Shown piece after piece: positions 51,866 through 62,292 of a stretch of 64,000 nucleotides of DNA (within the stretch, counting starts at the first letter, position 1; the number at the start of each line of letters is the position of its first letter). The stretch spans positions 2,490,501-2,554,500 of the forward strand of contig NZ_CP035952.1 of assembly GCF_004214895.1 (NCBI RefSeq). Direction: 5' to 3'. This stretch comes from Pseudomonas tructae. Lineage in GTDB: Bacteria > Pseudomonadota > Gammaproteobacteria > Pseudomonadales > Pseudomonadaceae. Made by a program: the position numbers and the translations under genes. A model generated the notes under the pieces. It was not told the DNA's origin. It saw only the letters and a program-made list of their open reading frames with translations, and searched no databases.

Positions 51866-51889
51866 TTTTCCCCCTTTTGGAGAAGACCC

Positions 51890-52759
51890 ATGACACTCGA
51901 TATCCGCGAGCTCGCGCAGCTCGACCTGTACAAATACCCGCGCACCCCGCACCTGCAAAGTTCCCGCCTGCAAGCCGGCGACAGTGACCATGACCAGTTG
52001 GCCTACAGCCAACTGCAGGGCCAGTACCTGGTGGTCGAGGAAAAGCTCGATGGCGCCAATGCCGCGATCAGTTTTTCCGCTGCTGGCGAGCTGCTGTTGC
52101 AGTCGCGCGGCCATTACCTGGCCGGTGGCAGCCGCGAGCGCCAGTTCAGCCAGTTCAAGCAATGGGCGGTCTGTCACGAAGACTGGTTGCTCGAGCACCT
52201 GGAAGACCGCTACGTGCTGTTCGGTGAGGTGATGAGCAAGCGCCACAGCGTGTTTTACGACCAGTTGCCGCACCTGTTCTTCGAGTTCGATATCTGGGAC
52301 CGCGCAGAGCAGGTGTTCCTCTCCACTGCCCGGCGCCAGCAACTGCTTGCGGGCGGGCCGGTGCTGTCGGTGCCGGTGCTGTTCGAAGGGATCGCACCGC
52401 CCAGGCTCAAGGATGTGCTCGCCCTGGTCGGCCATTCGCAGGCCAAGTCGCGCCGTTGGAAAGACGCCTTCGCCGAGGTCATCGCCCGCCAGCGACTGGA
52501 CTTTGCCAAGGCCTGGAACCAGGGTGACCGCTCCGACCTGATGGAAGGCCTGTACCTGAAGATCGAGAGCGCCGAACACACCACCGGGCGAATCAAATGG
52601 GTACGCCACGACTTCGTCCAGGCCATCCTCGAGGCTGATGAACATCACCTGCGCCAGCCGTATATCCCCAACCTGCTGGCTGACGGTGTCGACCTGTATG
52701 CACCCGTGCCGCAGGTCACCTGGGCGAGCCTTGCGGCCGCCGAACAAGGAATTCAATGA
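51890..52759 (+). CDS. ATP-dependent RNA ligase, Rnl-type nucleotidyltransferase
   Basis: A 289-residue ligase of the covalent nucleotidyltransferase superfamily. Motif I is EEKLDGAN with Lys52 as the AMP-carrying residue. A motif III-like RYVLFGEVM (Glu113) and FFEFDIWD follow. Motif IV is LMEGLYLKIES (Glu219, Lys224) and motif V is GRIKWVR (Lys236), so all catalytic elements are kept. GGAGAAG sits 6 bases before the ATG. It is directly followed by an HD-polynucleotide kinase gene, so the pair can heal and seal broken RNA. It lacks the DNA-ligase OB domain. Substrate RNA unknown. Confidence 0.88.
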   Translation: MTLDIRELAQLDLYKYPRTPHLQSSRLQAGDSDHDQLAYSQLQGQYLVVEEKLDGANAAISFSAAGELLLQSRGHYLAGGSRERQFSQFKQWAVCHEDWLLEHLEDRYVLFGEVMSKRHSVFYDQLPHLFFEFDIWDRAEQVFLSTARRQQLLAGGPVLSVPVLFEGIAPPRLKDVLALVGHSQAKSRRWKDAFAEVIARQRLDFAKAWNQGDRSDLMEGLYLKIESAEHTTGRIKWVRHDFVQAILEADEHHLRQPYIPNLLADGVDLYAPVPQVTWASLAAAEQGIQ

Positions 52760-52760
52760 T

Positions 52761-53897
52761 ATGGACATGAACACATTGCAAGAACTGATGCCCGGCCCCG
52801 GTCGCGCAGTCGACTACCCCGCACTGCTGGAGGCGATCCCGTCACTGCGCGCCCTGGCGGCGACCATCCAGGACCCGGTCTACCACCAGGAAGGCGACGT
52901 CTGGACCCACACCGTGATGGTGGTCGATGCCTTGCTCGCAGACCCGGTGTACCAACGCGCCAACCCCGAGCAGCAGTTCGTGCTGTTCTACGCCGCGTTG
53001 CTGCACGACATTGCCAAGCCGTCGTGCACGGTGATCGATGAAATCACCGGCAAGGTCGGCCAGCCCGGGCATTCGCGCCGTGGCGCGGTGGATGCACGCA
53101 TCCTGCTGTGGCAGGCTGGGGTGCCATTCGAGCTGCGTGAAACCATCTGCCGGATCATCAACGTGCATCAGTTGCCATTCTTTGCCCTGGCCGGGGACAA
53201 GAGCGGGCGTTCGGCCGAGCAGATCCTCCATCGCCTGTCCTGGGAGTTGCCGGTGTGGATGCTCTGCGCGATTGCCAGCGCCGACATGCAGGGCCGCGGT
53301 TTTGCTGGCAAGCAGGGGATACTCGATGACATCGAGGTGTTCCGTCTGCTGGCCGACGACGAAGGCTGCCTGCACCAGCCCAAGGTCTTTGCCGATGACT
53401 ACACCCGACGCTGCTACTTTCGCGGTGCCTCGGTGTTGCCGCAGTACAGCCTGTACCGTGAGGTGCAGGGCTCGCAGGTGATCATGCTGGCGGGCCTGCC
53501 GGCCAGCGGCAAGGACACCTGGGTCAGCGAGCATGCGCCCACGCTTGCCGTGGTGTCGTTCGATGATGCCCGCCAGGAACTGGGGCTGGGCCACGGCGAC
53601 AAAGGCCCGGTGGCGCAGTACGCGATCGACAAGGCCAAGGCCCTGCTGCGCCGCCGTGAACCCTTCGTGTGGAACAGCACGCACCTGTCACAGCAGATGC
53701 GCAAGAAGACCCTGGACCTGCTCTACAGCTATGACGCCGATGTGCACCTGGTGTACCTGGAGCAGAGCGAGCGCGAGCTGATGCGCCGCAACGCCCGGCG
53801 TGACACCTCGTTGCGCAACAAGGACATCGAACGCATGTACTTTCGCTGGGAAGTGCCGACGCCGGTGGAGGCGGACCGGGTCGAGTATCGGCTGTAA
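52761..53897 (+). CDS. HD phosphohydrolase fused to polynucleotide kinase (HD-Pnk)
   Basis: A 378-residue two-domain end-healing enzyme. The N-terminal HD domain shows His50 (WTHTVMV), His82-Asp83 (LLHDIAKPS), His104 (PGHSRRGAVDAR) and His136 (VHQLPFF). The C-terminal P-loop kinase has GLPASGKDT (Lys251), a DD after strand two (VVSFDDARQEL) and a lid Arg cluster (ERELMRRNARRD). This is the architecture of Runella HD-Pnk, which removes 2',3' phosphates and phosphorylates 5'-OH ends. It starts one base after the ligase stop, with AAGGA at 52746-52750. The two form one operon. Confidence 0.87.
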   Translation: MDMNTLQELMPGPGRAVDYPALLEAIPSLRALAATIQDPVYHQEGDVWTHTVMVVDALLADPVYQRANPEQQFVLFYAALLHDIAKPSCTVIDEITGKVGQPGHSRRGAVDARILLWQAGVPFELRETICRIINVHQLPFFALAGDKSGRSAEQILHRLSWELPVWMLCAIASADMQGRGFAGKQGILDDIEVFRLLADDEGCLHQPKVFADDYTRRCYFRGASVLPQYSLYREVQGSQVIMLAGLPASGKDTWVSEHAPTLAVVSFDDARQELGLGHGDKGPVAQYAIDKAKALLRRREPFVWNSTHLSQQMRKKTLDLLYSYDADVHLVYLEQSERELMRRNARRDTSLRNKDIERMYFRWEVPTPVEADRVEYRL

Positions 53898-53977
53898 GGT
53901 GAGGAGGGTTCTCCGGGGCCGGGCAATCTCGGTAAGATCAGCGGCATCGCCTTGGTGAGTTCTGGAAGACCACGCTC

Positions 53978-54892
53978 ATGATGAACCTGATGCACTGGAA
54001 GCTGCTGGTCGCCGTGGCCGATGCCGGCAATGTCTCGCGCGCCGCCGAGGCCTTTGGCATTACCCAGTCTGGCGCGAGCCAAGCGATCAGCCAGATGGAG
54101 GCGACGCTGGGGGTGCAGGTGTTCGTGCGCGAGCGCAAGCACACCAGCGTCACTGCGCTGGGCGAGCAGGTGTTGGTCCGTGCACGGCGTATGGTGGCTG
54201 AGCTTGAGTCGATTCAGAACCTGGTCGATGCCAGCCGTGGTTGTCACCTGGGGCGTATCCGCCTGGCGACCTTTCCTTCATTGTTCGCCTCGCTGCTGCC
54301 GCCGTTGTTGCAGCGCTTCAAGCGCCTGCACCCGGGCATTGAAGTGATTTGCCTGGAGGGCACCGACGAGGAGGTGGAGAGCTGGCTGGCCACAGGTGAT
54401 ATCGACCTGGGCGTGGTGATGAACCCCGTGGCGCATCGCTCGCCGCTGATGCTCGGGCATGACCGTTGGGTGGCGGTGGTGCCGCGCGAACACACCTTGG
54501 CCCGGCGCGGCAGCCTGAGCCCGGTGACGTTGGCGCAGCTGGTCGATGAGCCGTTCGTGGTTGCCACCGGTGGCTGTTATTTGCATGGCCAGAGCCTGGT
54601 CCAACAGGCGGGGCTGCAACTGAGCAACGTGCGCCTGACGGTGCGTGACTGGCACACCGCGTTTGCCCTGGTGGGCGAGGGCATGGGCGTGTCGATTGTG
54701 CCGGCCTCGACCTTGCCTAAAGACCTGCGCTCGGTGCGTGTGTATGACCTGCATCCGCCGATCTACCGGCGTTTCGGCCTGGTCGGTAGCGTAGCAGGCC
54801 AGCTGTCACCTGCTGCCCAGGCACTGCTGCGGCATGTGCGCAAGTCCGTACCTGACATAAGCGCTGCTAATGATCGGTTGCTGGAATCCTAA
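53978..54892 (+). CDS. LysR family regulator
   Basis: A 304-residue regulator. HTH: HWKLLVAVADAGNVSRAAEA with GASQAISQMEATLGVQVFVR. The effector domain follows (IRLATFPSLFASLLPPLLQR). Two adjacent ATGs open it; the first has GGAAG about 9 bases upstream. It lies 80 bp after the HD-Pnk gene and 60 bp before the glutathione transferase gene on the same strand. Its target is not evident. Confidence 0.92.
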   Translation: MMNLMHWKLLVAVADAGNVSRAAEAFGITQSGASQAISQMEATLGVQVFVRERKHTSVTALGEQVLVRARRMVAELESIQNLVDASRGCHLGRIRLATFPSLFASLLPPLLQRFKRLHPGIEVICLEGTDEEVESWLATGDIDLGVVMNPVAHRSPLMLGHDRWVAVVPREHTLARRGSLSPVTLAQLVDEPFVVATGGCYLHGQSLVQQAGLQLSNVRLTVRDWHTAFALVGEGMGVSIVPASTLPKDLRSVRVYDLHPPIYRRFGLVGSVAGQLSPAAQALLRHVRKSVPDISAANDRLLES

Positions 54893-54952
54893 GTTTATCT
54901 TGTGCAACTGCTGGCTGATCCTGTGCCTCTGGATCCTCTCAAGAGACACCCG

Positions 54953-55564
54953 ATGAAACTCTACTTCGCCCCTCATGCCTGCTCACTGGCGCCACATATC
55001 ATCCTACGTGAACTGGACCTGCCGTTCGCGCTGGTGCGGGTCAACAACCAGAGCAAAGCCACCGCCGACGGCCGCGACTTTCGCAGTATCAACCCCAAGG
55101 GATATGTGGCCGCGCTGGAGCTGGACAACGGTGAAATTCTGACCGAAGGTCCGGCCATTCTCCAGTACCTGGCCGACCTCAAGCCCCAGGCTGGCCTGGC
55201 ACCGGCCAATGGCAGTTGGGAGCGTTCACGGTTGCAGGAGTTGCTCAACTTCATCAGCACGGAAATGCATGCCGGCAGTGCCCCTTTGTTCAATGCCCAG
55301 TTGCCGGAGGCGGCCAAGGCGATCTTTCGCGAGAAGTTGTTCAAGCGCCTGGACTATCTGGAGCAGATCCTGGCCAGCAGCGATTACCTCAGGGGCAGTT
55401 TCAGCGTCGCCGACGCGTACCTGTTTACCGTGCTGAACTGGTTGCCGCTGTTCGCCATCGACATTGGCCAATGGCCGGCACTGGCAGCGTACGTTGCGCG
55501 TATTGCCCAGCGGCCCGCAGTGCGCGCAGCCATCGCCAGCGAGGCCGCCAGCACGCCGGTCTAA
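54953..55564 (+). CDS. Glutathione S-transferase
   Basis: A 203-residue cytosolic transferase. The N-terminal thioredoxin-like domain starts MKLYFAPHACSLAPHIILRE with the Cys10/Ser11 region typical of bacterial beta-class GSTs. The cis-Pro/glutathione segment is INPKGYVAALELDNGEILTE followed by GPAILQYLADL. The C-terminal helical domain holds SVADAYLFTVLNWL. The frame opens earlier, but ATG 54953 starts the strand correctly and has AAGAG upstream. It overlaps the convergent LprI-like gene by 4 bp. Confidence 0.93.
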   Translation: MKLYFAPHACSLAPHIILRELDLPFALVRVNNQSKATADGRDFRSINPKGYVAALELDNGEILTEGPAILQYLADLKPQAGLAPANGSWERSRLQELLNFISTEMHAGSAPLFNAQLPEAAKAIFREKLFKRLDYLEQILASSDYLRGSFSVADAYLFTVLNWLPLFAIDIGQWPALAAYVARIAQRPAVRAAIASEAASTPV

Positions 55565-55953
55565 GGCATGCCGGTGACTCGTTTCAGATACTCGACCCTG
55601 GCCTGGGTCTGTTGCAGCAGGCAGTGGGTGTGGATCGTGCCATAACCACTGCCGCCGACGGATTCGTAGGTTTCGAACTCACAACTGGCATCACGAAAGG
55701 CGATCCAGGCGCGCTGGGCTTTTTTCAGCGCCAGGTCCTGGGTCGGGCGTCCAGGTGTTGCGCCTTCGTCCTTGAAGCGTGCGACCAGGGCATGGTAGAG
55801 CTCATTCAATTGCCGGTCCGAGCGCTTGAGGGCTTGCTGCATGCAGTCATACATCTGCGCTTCGGTGTTGGCGCGAGGGCACAGGCTGCTGGCTTGAGCC
55901 GGCATGGCCAGTGTCATCAACAGGCCGATGCCGGGGTAAAACAAACGATACAT
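55561..55953 (-). CDS. LprI/DUF1311-like secreted protein
   Basis: A 130-residue secreted protein. The signal peptide (LFYPGIGLLMTLAMPAQASS) is followed by CPRANTEAQMYDCMQQALKR and LNELYHALVARFKDE, then ALKKAQRAWIAFRDASCEFE. The repeated Cys pairs and the AQRAWIAFRDASC motif are those of the LprI/DUF1311 family, some members of which inhibit lysozyme. AAGGA lies about 7 bases before ATG 55953. Envelope protection is a likely but unproved role. Confidence 0.85.
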   Translation of the reverse strand: MYRLFYPGIGLLMTLAMPAQASSLCPRANTEAQMYDCMQQALKRSDRQLNELYHALVARFKDEGATPGRPTQDLALKKAQRAWIAFRDASCEFETYESVGGSGYGTIHTHCLLQQTQARVEYLKRVTGMP

Positions 55954-55982
55954 GCTGCGTCCTTGAGGTGAAGTCGTTGCGC

Positions 55983-56384
55983 TCACTGCTGTTGCGGCCA
56001 GCCATCCGCAATCACCAGCCAGCAGGCTTTGGACTGCACATGCACATGTTTTTGCCGGGTGGGCTCGAAAGGGGTGTCCAGGGTGCCCAGCGCTACGCTG
56101 AGCCAGTCCGGATAGTCGCCACTGGCATTGGCCCAGAACAGGCTCGTGCCGCAGCCTGAGCAAAAGCTGCGGCTGACCGTGGGCGACGATTTGAACACCC
56201 GCAGCATCGCCTGTGGGTCGCTGCAGCTCAAGGCTTGCGCAGGCACGCTGCCGTAGGTGGCGAAGGCTGCGCCATGGGCTTTGCGGCACTGGCTGCAATG
56301 GCAATGGGTCACGGCCTTGATCGAGGTGCTGATGTGATAGGTGATGGCGCCGCACAGGCAGCTGCCATGAAAGTCGCTGGTCAT
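55983..56384 (-). CDS. GFA family (glutathione-dependent formaldehyde-activating-like) protein
   Basis: A 133-residue zinc protein. GSCLCGAITYHI, CHCSQCRKAHGA and FCSGCGTSLFW give the CxC, CxxC and CxxC zinc ligands of the GFA/CENP-V fold. Members bind glutathione adducts. It is 29 bp upstream of the LprI-like gene on the same strand. Substrate not known. Confidence 0.9.
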   Translation of the reverse strand: MTSDFHGSCLCGAITYHISTSIKAVTHCHCSQCRKAHGAAFATYGSVPAQALSCSDPQAMLRVFKSSPTVSRSFCSGCGTSLFWANASGDYPDWLSVALGTLDTPFEPTRQKHVHVQSKACWLVIADGWPQQQ

Positions 56385-56437
56385 CCCGAAATCCTTGGCG
56401 GATGAATTTGCCAGGGATCATACACGGGCTATTCAGG

Positions 56438-56662
56438 CTAGTTTAGCGGCGGCTCTTCGATGATCTGGATATCGACCGCGAACCATTGCCCTTGCGGGCC
56501 TTGCACCAGTTCGTAACTCACCACCTGGCCTTCGCGCAGGATCAATCCGCCTGGCGTTGAGGGGCCGATTTGAAAAAAGATGTCCTGCTCCTGCCAGCTG
56601 GGAGTGGAAACGCTCAGTTCACTTTCGGTCGAGCCAACAGGGGGACGAGGATTTCTGGACAT
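56438..56662 (-). CDS. Truncated cold-shock-domain-like protein
   Basis: A 74-residue protein. Its C-terminal half (DIFFQIGPSTPG, LREGQVVSYELVQGPQGQWF) aligns well with the second half of the cold-shock protein encoded 45 bp upstream on the same strand ([29 protein letters not shown]). The N-terminal strand pair with the RNA-binding aromatic motifs (KWFN, KGFGFI) is replaced by a Ser/Pro-rich stretch. It may be a dimer partner or a decayed duplicate. The pair is probably co-transcribed. Confidence 0.6.
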   Translation of the reverse strand: MSRNPRPPVGSTESELSVSTPSWQEQDIFFQIGPSTPGGLILREGQVVSYELVQGPQGQWFAVDIQIIEEPPLN

Positions 56663-56706
56663 GAGCGCTTCTCCTGATGCGTGAAACAGCTGGGAAATCC
56701 TTGGCT

Positions 56707-56919
56707 TTACTCCACTCTTACCTGGGCGGCCTGCATCCCTTTCTGGCCTTTCTCGGCGACAAAGGAGACTTTTTGCCCTTCCTTCAGTGATTTGAATCCA
56801 TCACTTTCGATGGCCTTGAAGTGCACGAACAGATCATCGCCACCACTGTCCGGGGTAATGAACCCGAAGCCTTTTTCATCATTGAACCATTTCACTGTAC
56901 CGTTCAGTCTGTTGCTCAT
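56707..56919 (-). CDS. Cold-shock protein (CspA family)
   Basis: A 70-residue single-stranded nucleic-acid-binding protein. RNP1 and RNP2 are intact ([23 protein letters not shown]), followed by [20 protein letters not shown]. The frame continues far upstream but the family start is ATG 56919 with GAGGG about 9 bases before. It acts as an RNA chaperone in cold or general stress. Confidence 0.95.
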   Translation of the reverse strand: MSNRLNGTVKWFNDEKGFGFITPDSGGDDLFVHFKAIESDGFKSLKEGQKVSFVAEKGQKGMQAAQVRVE

Positions 56920-57065
56920 TGCGCCAACCCTCGAGTCTTGCAGCTCTGCATGTGAAGTTGCTGTTGCCTCAAGAAAGTAGGCCTGTGCCGATGTCCGCAC
57001 AACTGGCAAAAATGTCAGGTCGAGGACACGCGGCGCTCGTGAGGGGCGAAGCTCAAGATACCGGG

Positions 57066-57395
57066 TCAGCGCCGCGCCAGCGCGTGGCTGACGCATTGTT
57101 CGTAGTAGGTCTGCTTGATGGCGGCAGGCTTGAGGCGCGACTGGCTGTTGTAGGTCTGCTCGGTGATACCCATGGCGGTCATGCGCATCCAGGGCTTGGG
57201 AAACTTGCGCACCTGCAGGCGTTTGCGCGCGGTGTACAGGGTCACCCCGGACAGCTTCGATTGCTGTGCGCCAGCGGCCATGTCCGAGCCCCAACTGCAC
57301 ATGAAGCGGTCGTTGTTACCCAAGGCTTTGGCCTGGGCGCCGAGCGGGAGTGCGACGAGAAGAAACGCTGCCAGGGTCAATCCATAAGCCCGCAT
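57066..57395 (-). CDS. Small secreted protein of unknown function
   Basis: A 109-residue secreted protein. The signal peptide [20 protein letters not shown] is cleaved near AQAKALG. The mature part contains [20 protein letters not shown] and [14 protein letters not shown], with two Cys that could form a disulfide. I do not recognise a family. It is single. Confidence 0.65.
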   Translation of the reverse strand: MRAYGLTLAAFLLVALPLGAQAKALGNNDRFMCSWGSDMAAGAQQSKLSGVTLYTARKRLQVRKFPKPWMRMTAMGITEQTYNSQSRLKPAAIKQTYYEQCVSHALARR

Positions 57396-57486
57396 AGCAC
57401 CTACCTAACTTGCTGAAAAGACAGCGAGTTTGCCAATGATGCGGGTAGCAGGGGGCCAGCAATTTGTCTTATTTGCGCCTGACTGT

Positions 57487-57918
57487 TCAGAGAAGTTGCG
57501 TGTGTGGCTTGCGGCCCAGCAGCAGGCCTTCTGCGGCATCGGCGAAGGTGCTGGCTTGCAGCCAGAAGGCGTCGTGCACCTGGCTCATGAGGTAGCAGGC
57601 GCCCTGGCTGTCGACAAACAGCGCGCCATGGCCGTGGTGGACATCGCCGATGCACACCAGGGTGGTGTTCAGCTTGCGTTGCATCGCTTTGATGATTTTT
57701 TCGTGGTGCAGGCCAGGCTTGGCCCTGAACTCGATGTCGCCGGCAGCGCATTCTTGACCCGCGCCGCAGTGGCCGACGCACAAGCCGTTGAACGCCATGA
57801 GCAGGTCGTGGGCGGGGTGGTCGCTGGGCACGATGCCCGCCTGCGGGGCAGTCACTTGAGCAGGCCAGCCCGCAGCCACGAACAAGGGGCGGATGGTCTC
57901 GGGAAGTTCCATGGGCAT
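57487..57918 (-). CDS. Hypothetical protein, SUKH-3-like
   Basis: A 143-residue cytosolic protein. LVCIGDVHHGHGALFVDSQG, then AFWLQASTFADAAEGLLLGR, gives the pattern of SUKH-3-type immunity-like folds (a Gly-rich strand, 'device' hairpin, and a terminal helix before a Gly). Two Cys pairs are in CVGHCGAGQEC. No toxin gene is adjacent, so the immunity role is only suggestive. The gene reads through a CAT-initiated start at 57918, and an inner ATG two codons later is possible. Confidence 0.55.
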   Translation of the reverse strand: MPMELPETIRPLFVAAGWPAQVTAPQAGIVPSDHPAHDLLMAFNGLCVGHCGAGQECAAGDIEFRAKPGLHHEKIIKAMQRKLNTTLVCIGDVHHGHGALFVDSQGACYLMSQVHDAFWLQASTFADAAEGLLLGRKPHTQLL

Positions 57919-57980
57919 AGCGGTTCACTAATGGTAAAAACACAGTATCGGCAAGCGGATGCACTTCAGGCAAGCCCGCT

Positions 57981-58004
57981 GTGGGAGCGGGCTTGCCCCG
58001 CGAT
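57981..58004 (+). repeat. REP element
   Basis: Standard REP, preceded by a half copy (aggcaagcccgct) in the other orientation at 57969-57981. Confidence 0.85.
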
Positions 58005-58093
58005 GGCATTATTCCAGCCACCTTAAATCTGCGCTTGACCTCTACTTAACTCAAGGTTTGATACTCGCCGCGTCCACCATTCGGAGCAGCACC

Positions 58094-58507
58094 ATGACCA
58101 CAGCATTCCACCTGTCCAACCCCGAAGGCCTCTACGACCCCACGGCCAACGCCTACTCCCATGTCGCTGAGGTCGCCGCCAACGCGAGGCTGCTGTACAT
58201 CGCCGGGCAGGGCGGGGAAGACCTCGAGGGACGGCTGTCGAGGGATTTTGCCGAACAGGCACGCCAGGCCCTGGCCAACCTGCAGATCGCCCTGACGTCA
58301 AAAGGCGCGACCCTGGCCGATGTGTTCAAGCTGACCCTGCTGATCGTCGACCACGATGAAACCCGTTTGCGTGTGTGGGGTGAGCAAGCCCGGCGCGCCT
58401 GGGGTGCATACATGACGCCAACCTGTACGCTGATCCCGGTACCGCGCCTGGCACTCGACGGCATGCAGATCGAAATTGAAGCAGTCGCGGCACTGCCTGA
58501 GCGCTGA
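58094..58507 (+). CDS. RidA family protein
   Basis: A 137-residue cytosolic protein of the RidA/YjgF/UK114 family. RLLYIAGQGGEDLEG and FKLTLLIVDHDETRLRVWGE are the first half, and PTCTLIPVPRLALDGMQIEI holds the usual late signature. The Arg before the last Leu-Ala (VPRLALDG) is the substrate-carboxylate Arg. RidA hydrolyses reactive enamines/imines. GGAGCAGCACC precedes the ATG. Confidence 0.9.
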   Translation: MTTAFHLSNPEGLYDPTANAYSHVAEVAANARLLYIAGQGGEDLEGRLSRDFAEQARQALANLQIALTSKGATLADVFKLTLLIVDHDETRLRVWGEQARRAWGAYMTPTCTLIPVPRLALDGMQIEIEAVAALPER

Positions 58508-58619
58508 CACGCTTTTGCGATGGCATTGGCCCCGGCTTTTGTAAACAATAGCGCCCGCGCTGTTCGTTCAACTATCGAGATACCAATGCCGTCGATTTTC
58601 CCCTGCATGAGGTCCAGCC

Positions 58620-59123
58620 ATGAGTGACCTCACCGTCGAACTGGTACAAACCAGCCCCGAGCAAGCCGAACTGATCCACAACCTCTATCAGTTCTATGCC
58701 TATGAATCCTCGGACTGGGAGCAGGAAGACGTCGATGTCGACGGTCGTTTCTATATCCACGACGAGCACCTGCAGCGTTACTGGCAAGAACCGCAGTGGA
58801 GCGCCAACCTGATCCTGGTCGACGGCTACATCGCAGGCTTCCTGCTGGTGGAGCGCAGCGAACTGCCCGGTATCGATGCGCTGGAGCTGGCCGACCTGTT
58901 CATCCTCAAGCGCTACCGGCGCAAGGGCATTGCCAGCGCTTTGGCCAGTCAGGTACTGGCCAGCGGGCAGGAGCAGTGGCTGGTGCGTTACTACGACCAG
59001 GACGAAACTGCCCACGCCTTCTGGCGCTCGGTGTTCGACACCTTGCCAAGGCCGGTCCGCTCGATCGAACTGGACGACGAGCCGGAGCTGGTGAACTTCC
59101 TGGTGACCCAGGCGTTGCACTGA
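58620..59123 (+). CDS. GNAT family N-acetyltransferase
   Basis: A 167-residue acetyltransferase. The loop LADLFILKRYRRKGIASALA is the acetyl-CoA site (RxxGxA). The first part has an acidic stretch (SSDWEQEDVDVDGRF), which suggests a basic substrate. It is single; the convergent neighbour's stop is 1 bp away. Confidence 0.87.
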   Translation: MSDLTVELVQTSPEQAELIHNLYQFYAYESSDWEQEDVDVDGRFYIHDEHLQRYWQEPQWSANLILVDGYIAGFLLVERSELPGIDALELADLFILKRYRRKGIASALASQVLASGQEQWLVRYYDQDETAHAFWRSVFDTLPRPVRSIELDDEPELVNFLVTQALH

Positions 59124-59124
59124 G

Positions 59125-59766
59125 TCAGCCGGAACCTTTGCGCGTCACTGCCGCGCGCTCCCATGGCCGCGCTGCTGGCCGGTCCAGGCTGGTCAGCAGG
59201 TTGCCGAGCCGTTGCGGTGTTTCGCCCGTCAGCCGGCAGAGCTGTTCAATCAGGCTGTCGCCATCCAGCGTGCCTTGCTCGCGCAAGCGTTCGGCGACCG
59301 CCTGCAGTGCAGGCCAGTAGCGGCGAACCAGGCTATGGCAGCGCACCAGTGCGGTTGATTCGGCATCACGCCTGCTGCGCGCGGGCAACAGGGCGATCAG
59401 TTCATGGGCCCGACGCCGATCACCGGCGCCGCTGCTGGTGAGAAACCGATCATCCGGGCAGCGCCGGTAAACCGCTTCGGCCACCGGTCCCGCCAGGCAA
59501 TTGAGCAGGTCGCGCTCGATCAGGTCGATCATCGACGGCAAGTATTCGGCGATGCCCGGCGGCTCGAAGGCGGGCAGCGGCACCAGATAGTCGGCCTCGA
59601 CCAGGCCCTTGACCGTCTGCAGGTTGCCGCGCAAATCGACCATCGGTCCGATCAGGGCCTCGGCCCGGGTACGCACCGTTACCCGCTTGATCGCCATGGC
59701 GTTCCACCAGAAGGCCAGGACATGCCCTGCTTCGTGGAAGGCGGTACGACGCGCACGGCTGTTCAT
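59125..59766 (-). CDS. Orphan HEAGH-motif protein, M41-like metalloprotease fold
   Basis: A 213-residue protein that opens with RARRTAFHEAGHVLAFWWN, a HExxH zinc motif in the HEAGH form of FtsH (M41) proteases. A second acidic helix (LLNCLAGPVAEAVY, compare the FtsH motif with GGRAAE) supplies a likely third ligand region. The AAA ATPase part of FtsH is absent and there is no membrane segment. It is thus a free-standing protease-like domain. ATG 59766 is favoured because GAGG lies 8 bases before it. Confidence 0.75.
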   Translation of the reverse strand: MNSRARRTAFHEAGHVLAFWWNAMAIKRVTVRTRAEALIGPMVDLRGNLQTVKGLVEADYLVPLPAFEPPGIAEYLPSMIDLIERDLLNCLAGPVAEAVYRRCPDDRFLTSSGAGDRRRAHELIALLPARSRRDAESTALVRCHSLVRRYWPALQAVAERLREQGTLDGDSLIEQLCRLTGETPQRLGNLLTSLDRPAARPWERAAVTRKGSG

Positions 59767-59942
59767 GATCATGACCTCAGGGCTGGGCGCCTGTTTCCAA
59801 GATCTGCTCCATCCCTGGGCGGGTATAAGAGATTATGGCTATCGTCCGGCAATACTGCGTCTATTTGCTGACTACCGGGGCCGGGACTAGCCTTGAAGAT
59901 GCGCTGGCGGGTGCCGGCCGGACCTGATGTGGAGATAATTAA

Positions 59943-62240
<2,298 letters not shown>

Positions 62241-62245
62241 GTCTC

Positions 62246-62283
62246 ATCGCGGGGCGATGCGGCGACCCGACTTGCCCCGCGAT
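62246..62283. repeat. REP variant with long loop
   Basis: Arms atcgcgggg and ccccgcgat are perfect inverted repeats with a cgatgcggcgacccgacttg loop. Lies between the convergent katG and UPF0149 genes and can serve as a bidirectional 3' boundary. Confidence 0.75.
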
Positions 62284-62292
62284 TGGCTATAG

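Larger units (their letters stand above)
51376..51889. other. Intergenic region: short frame, REP pair, structured leader
   Basis: This 514-bp gap holds, from left, an A+T-rich promoter-like stretch (51460-51490), a 34-codon frame (51508-51612), two facing REPs, and a leader with three long complementary pairs before the RNA ligase gene. Confidence 0.7.
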
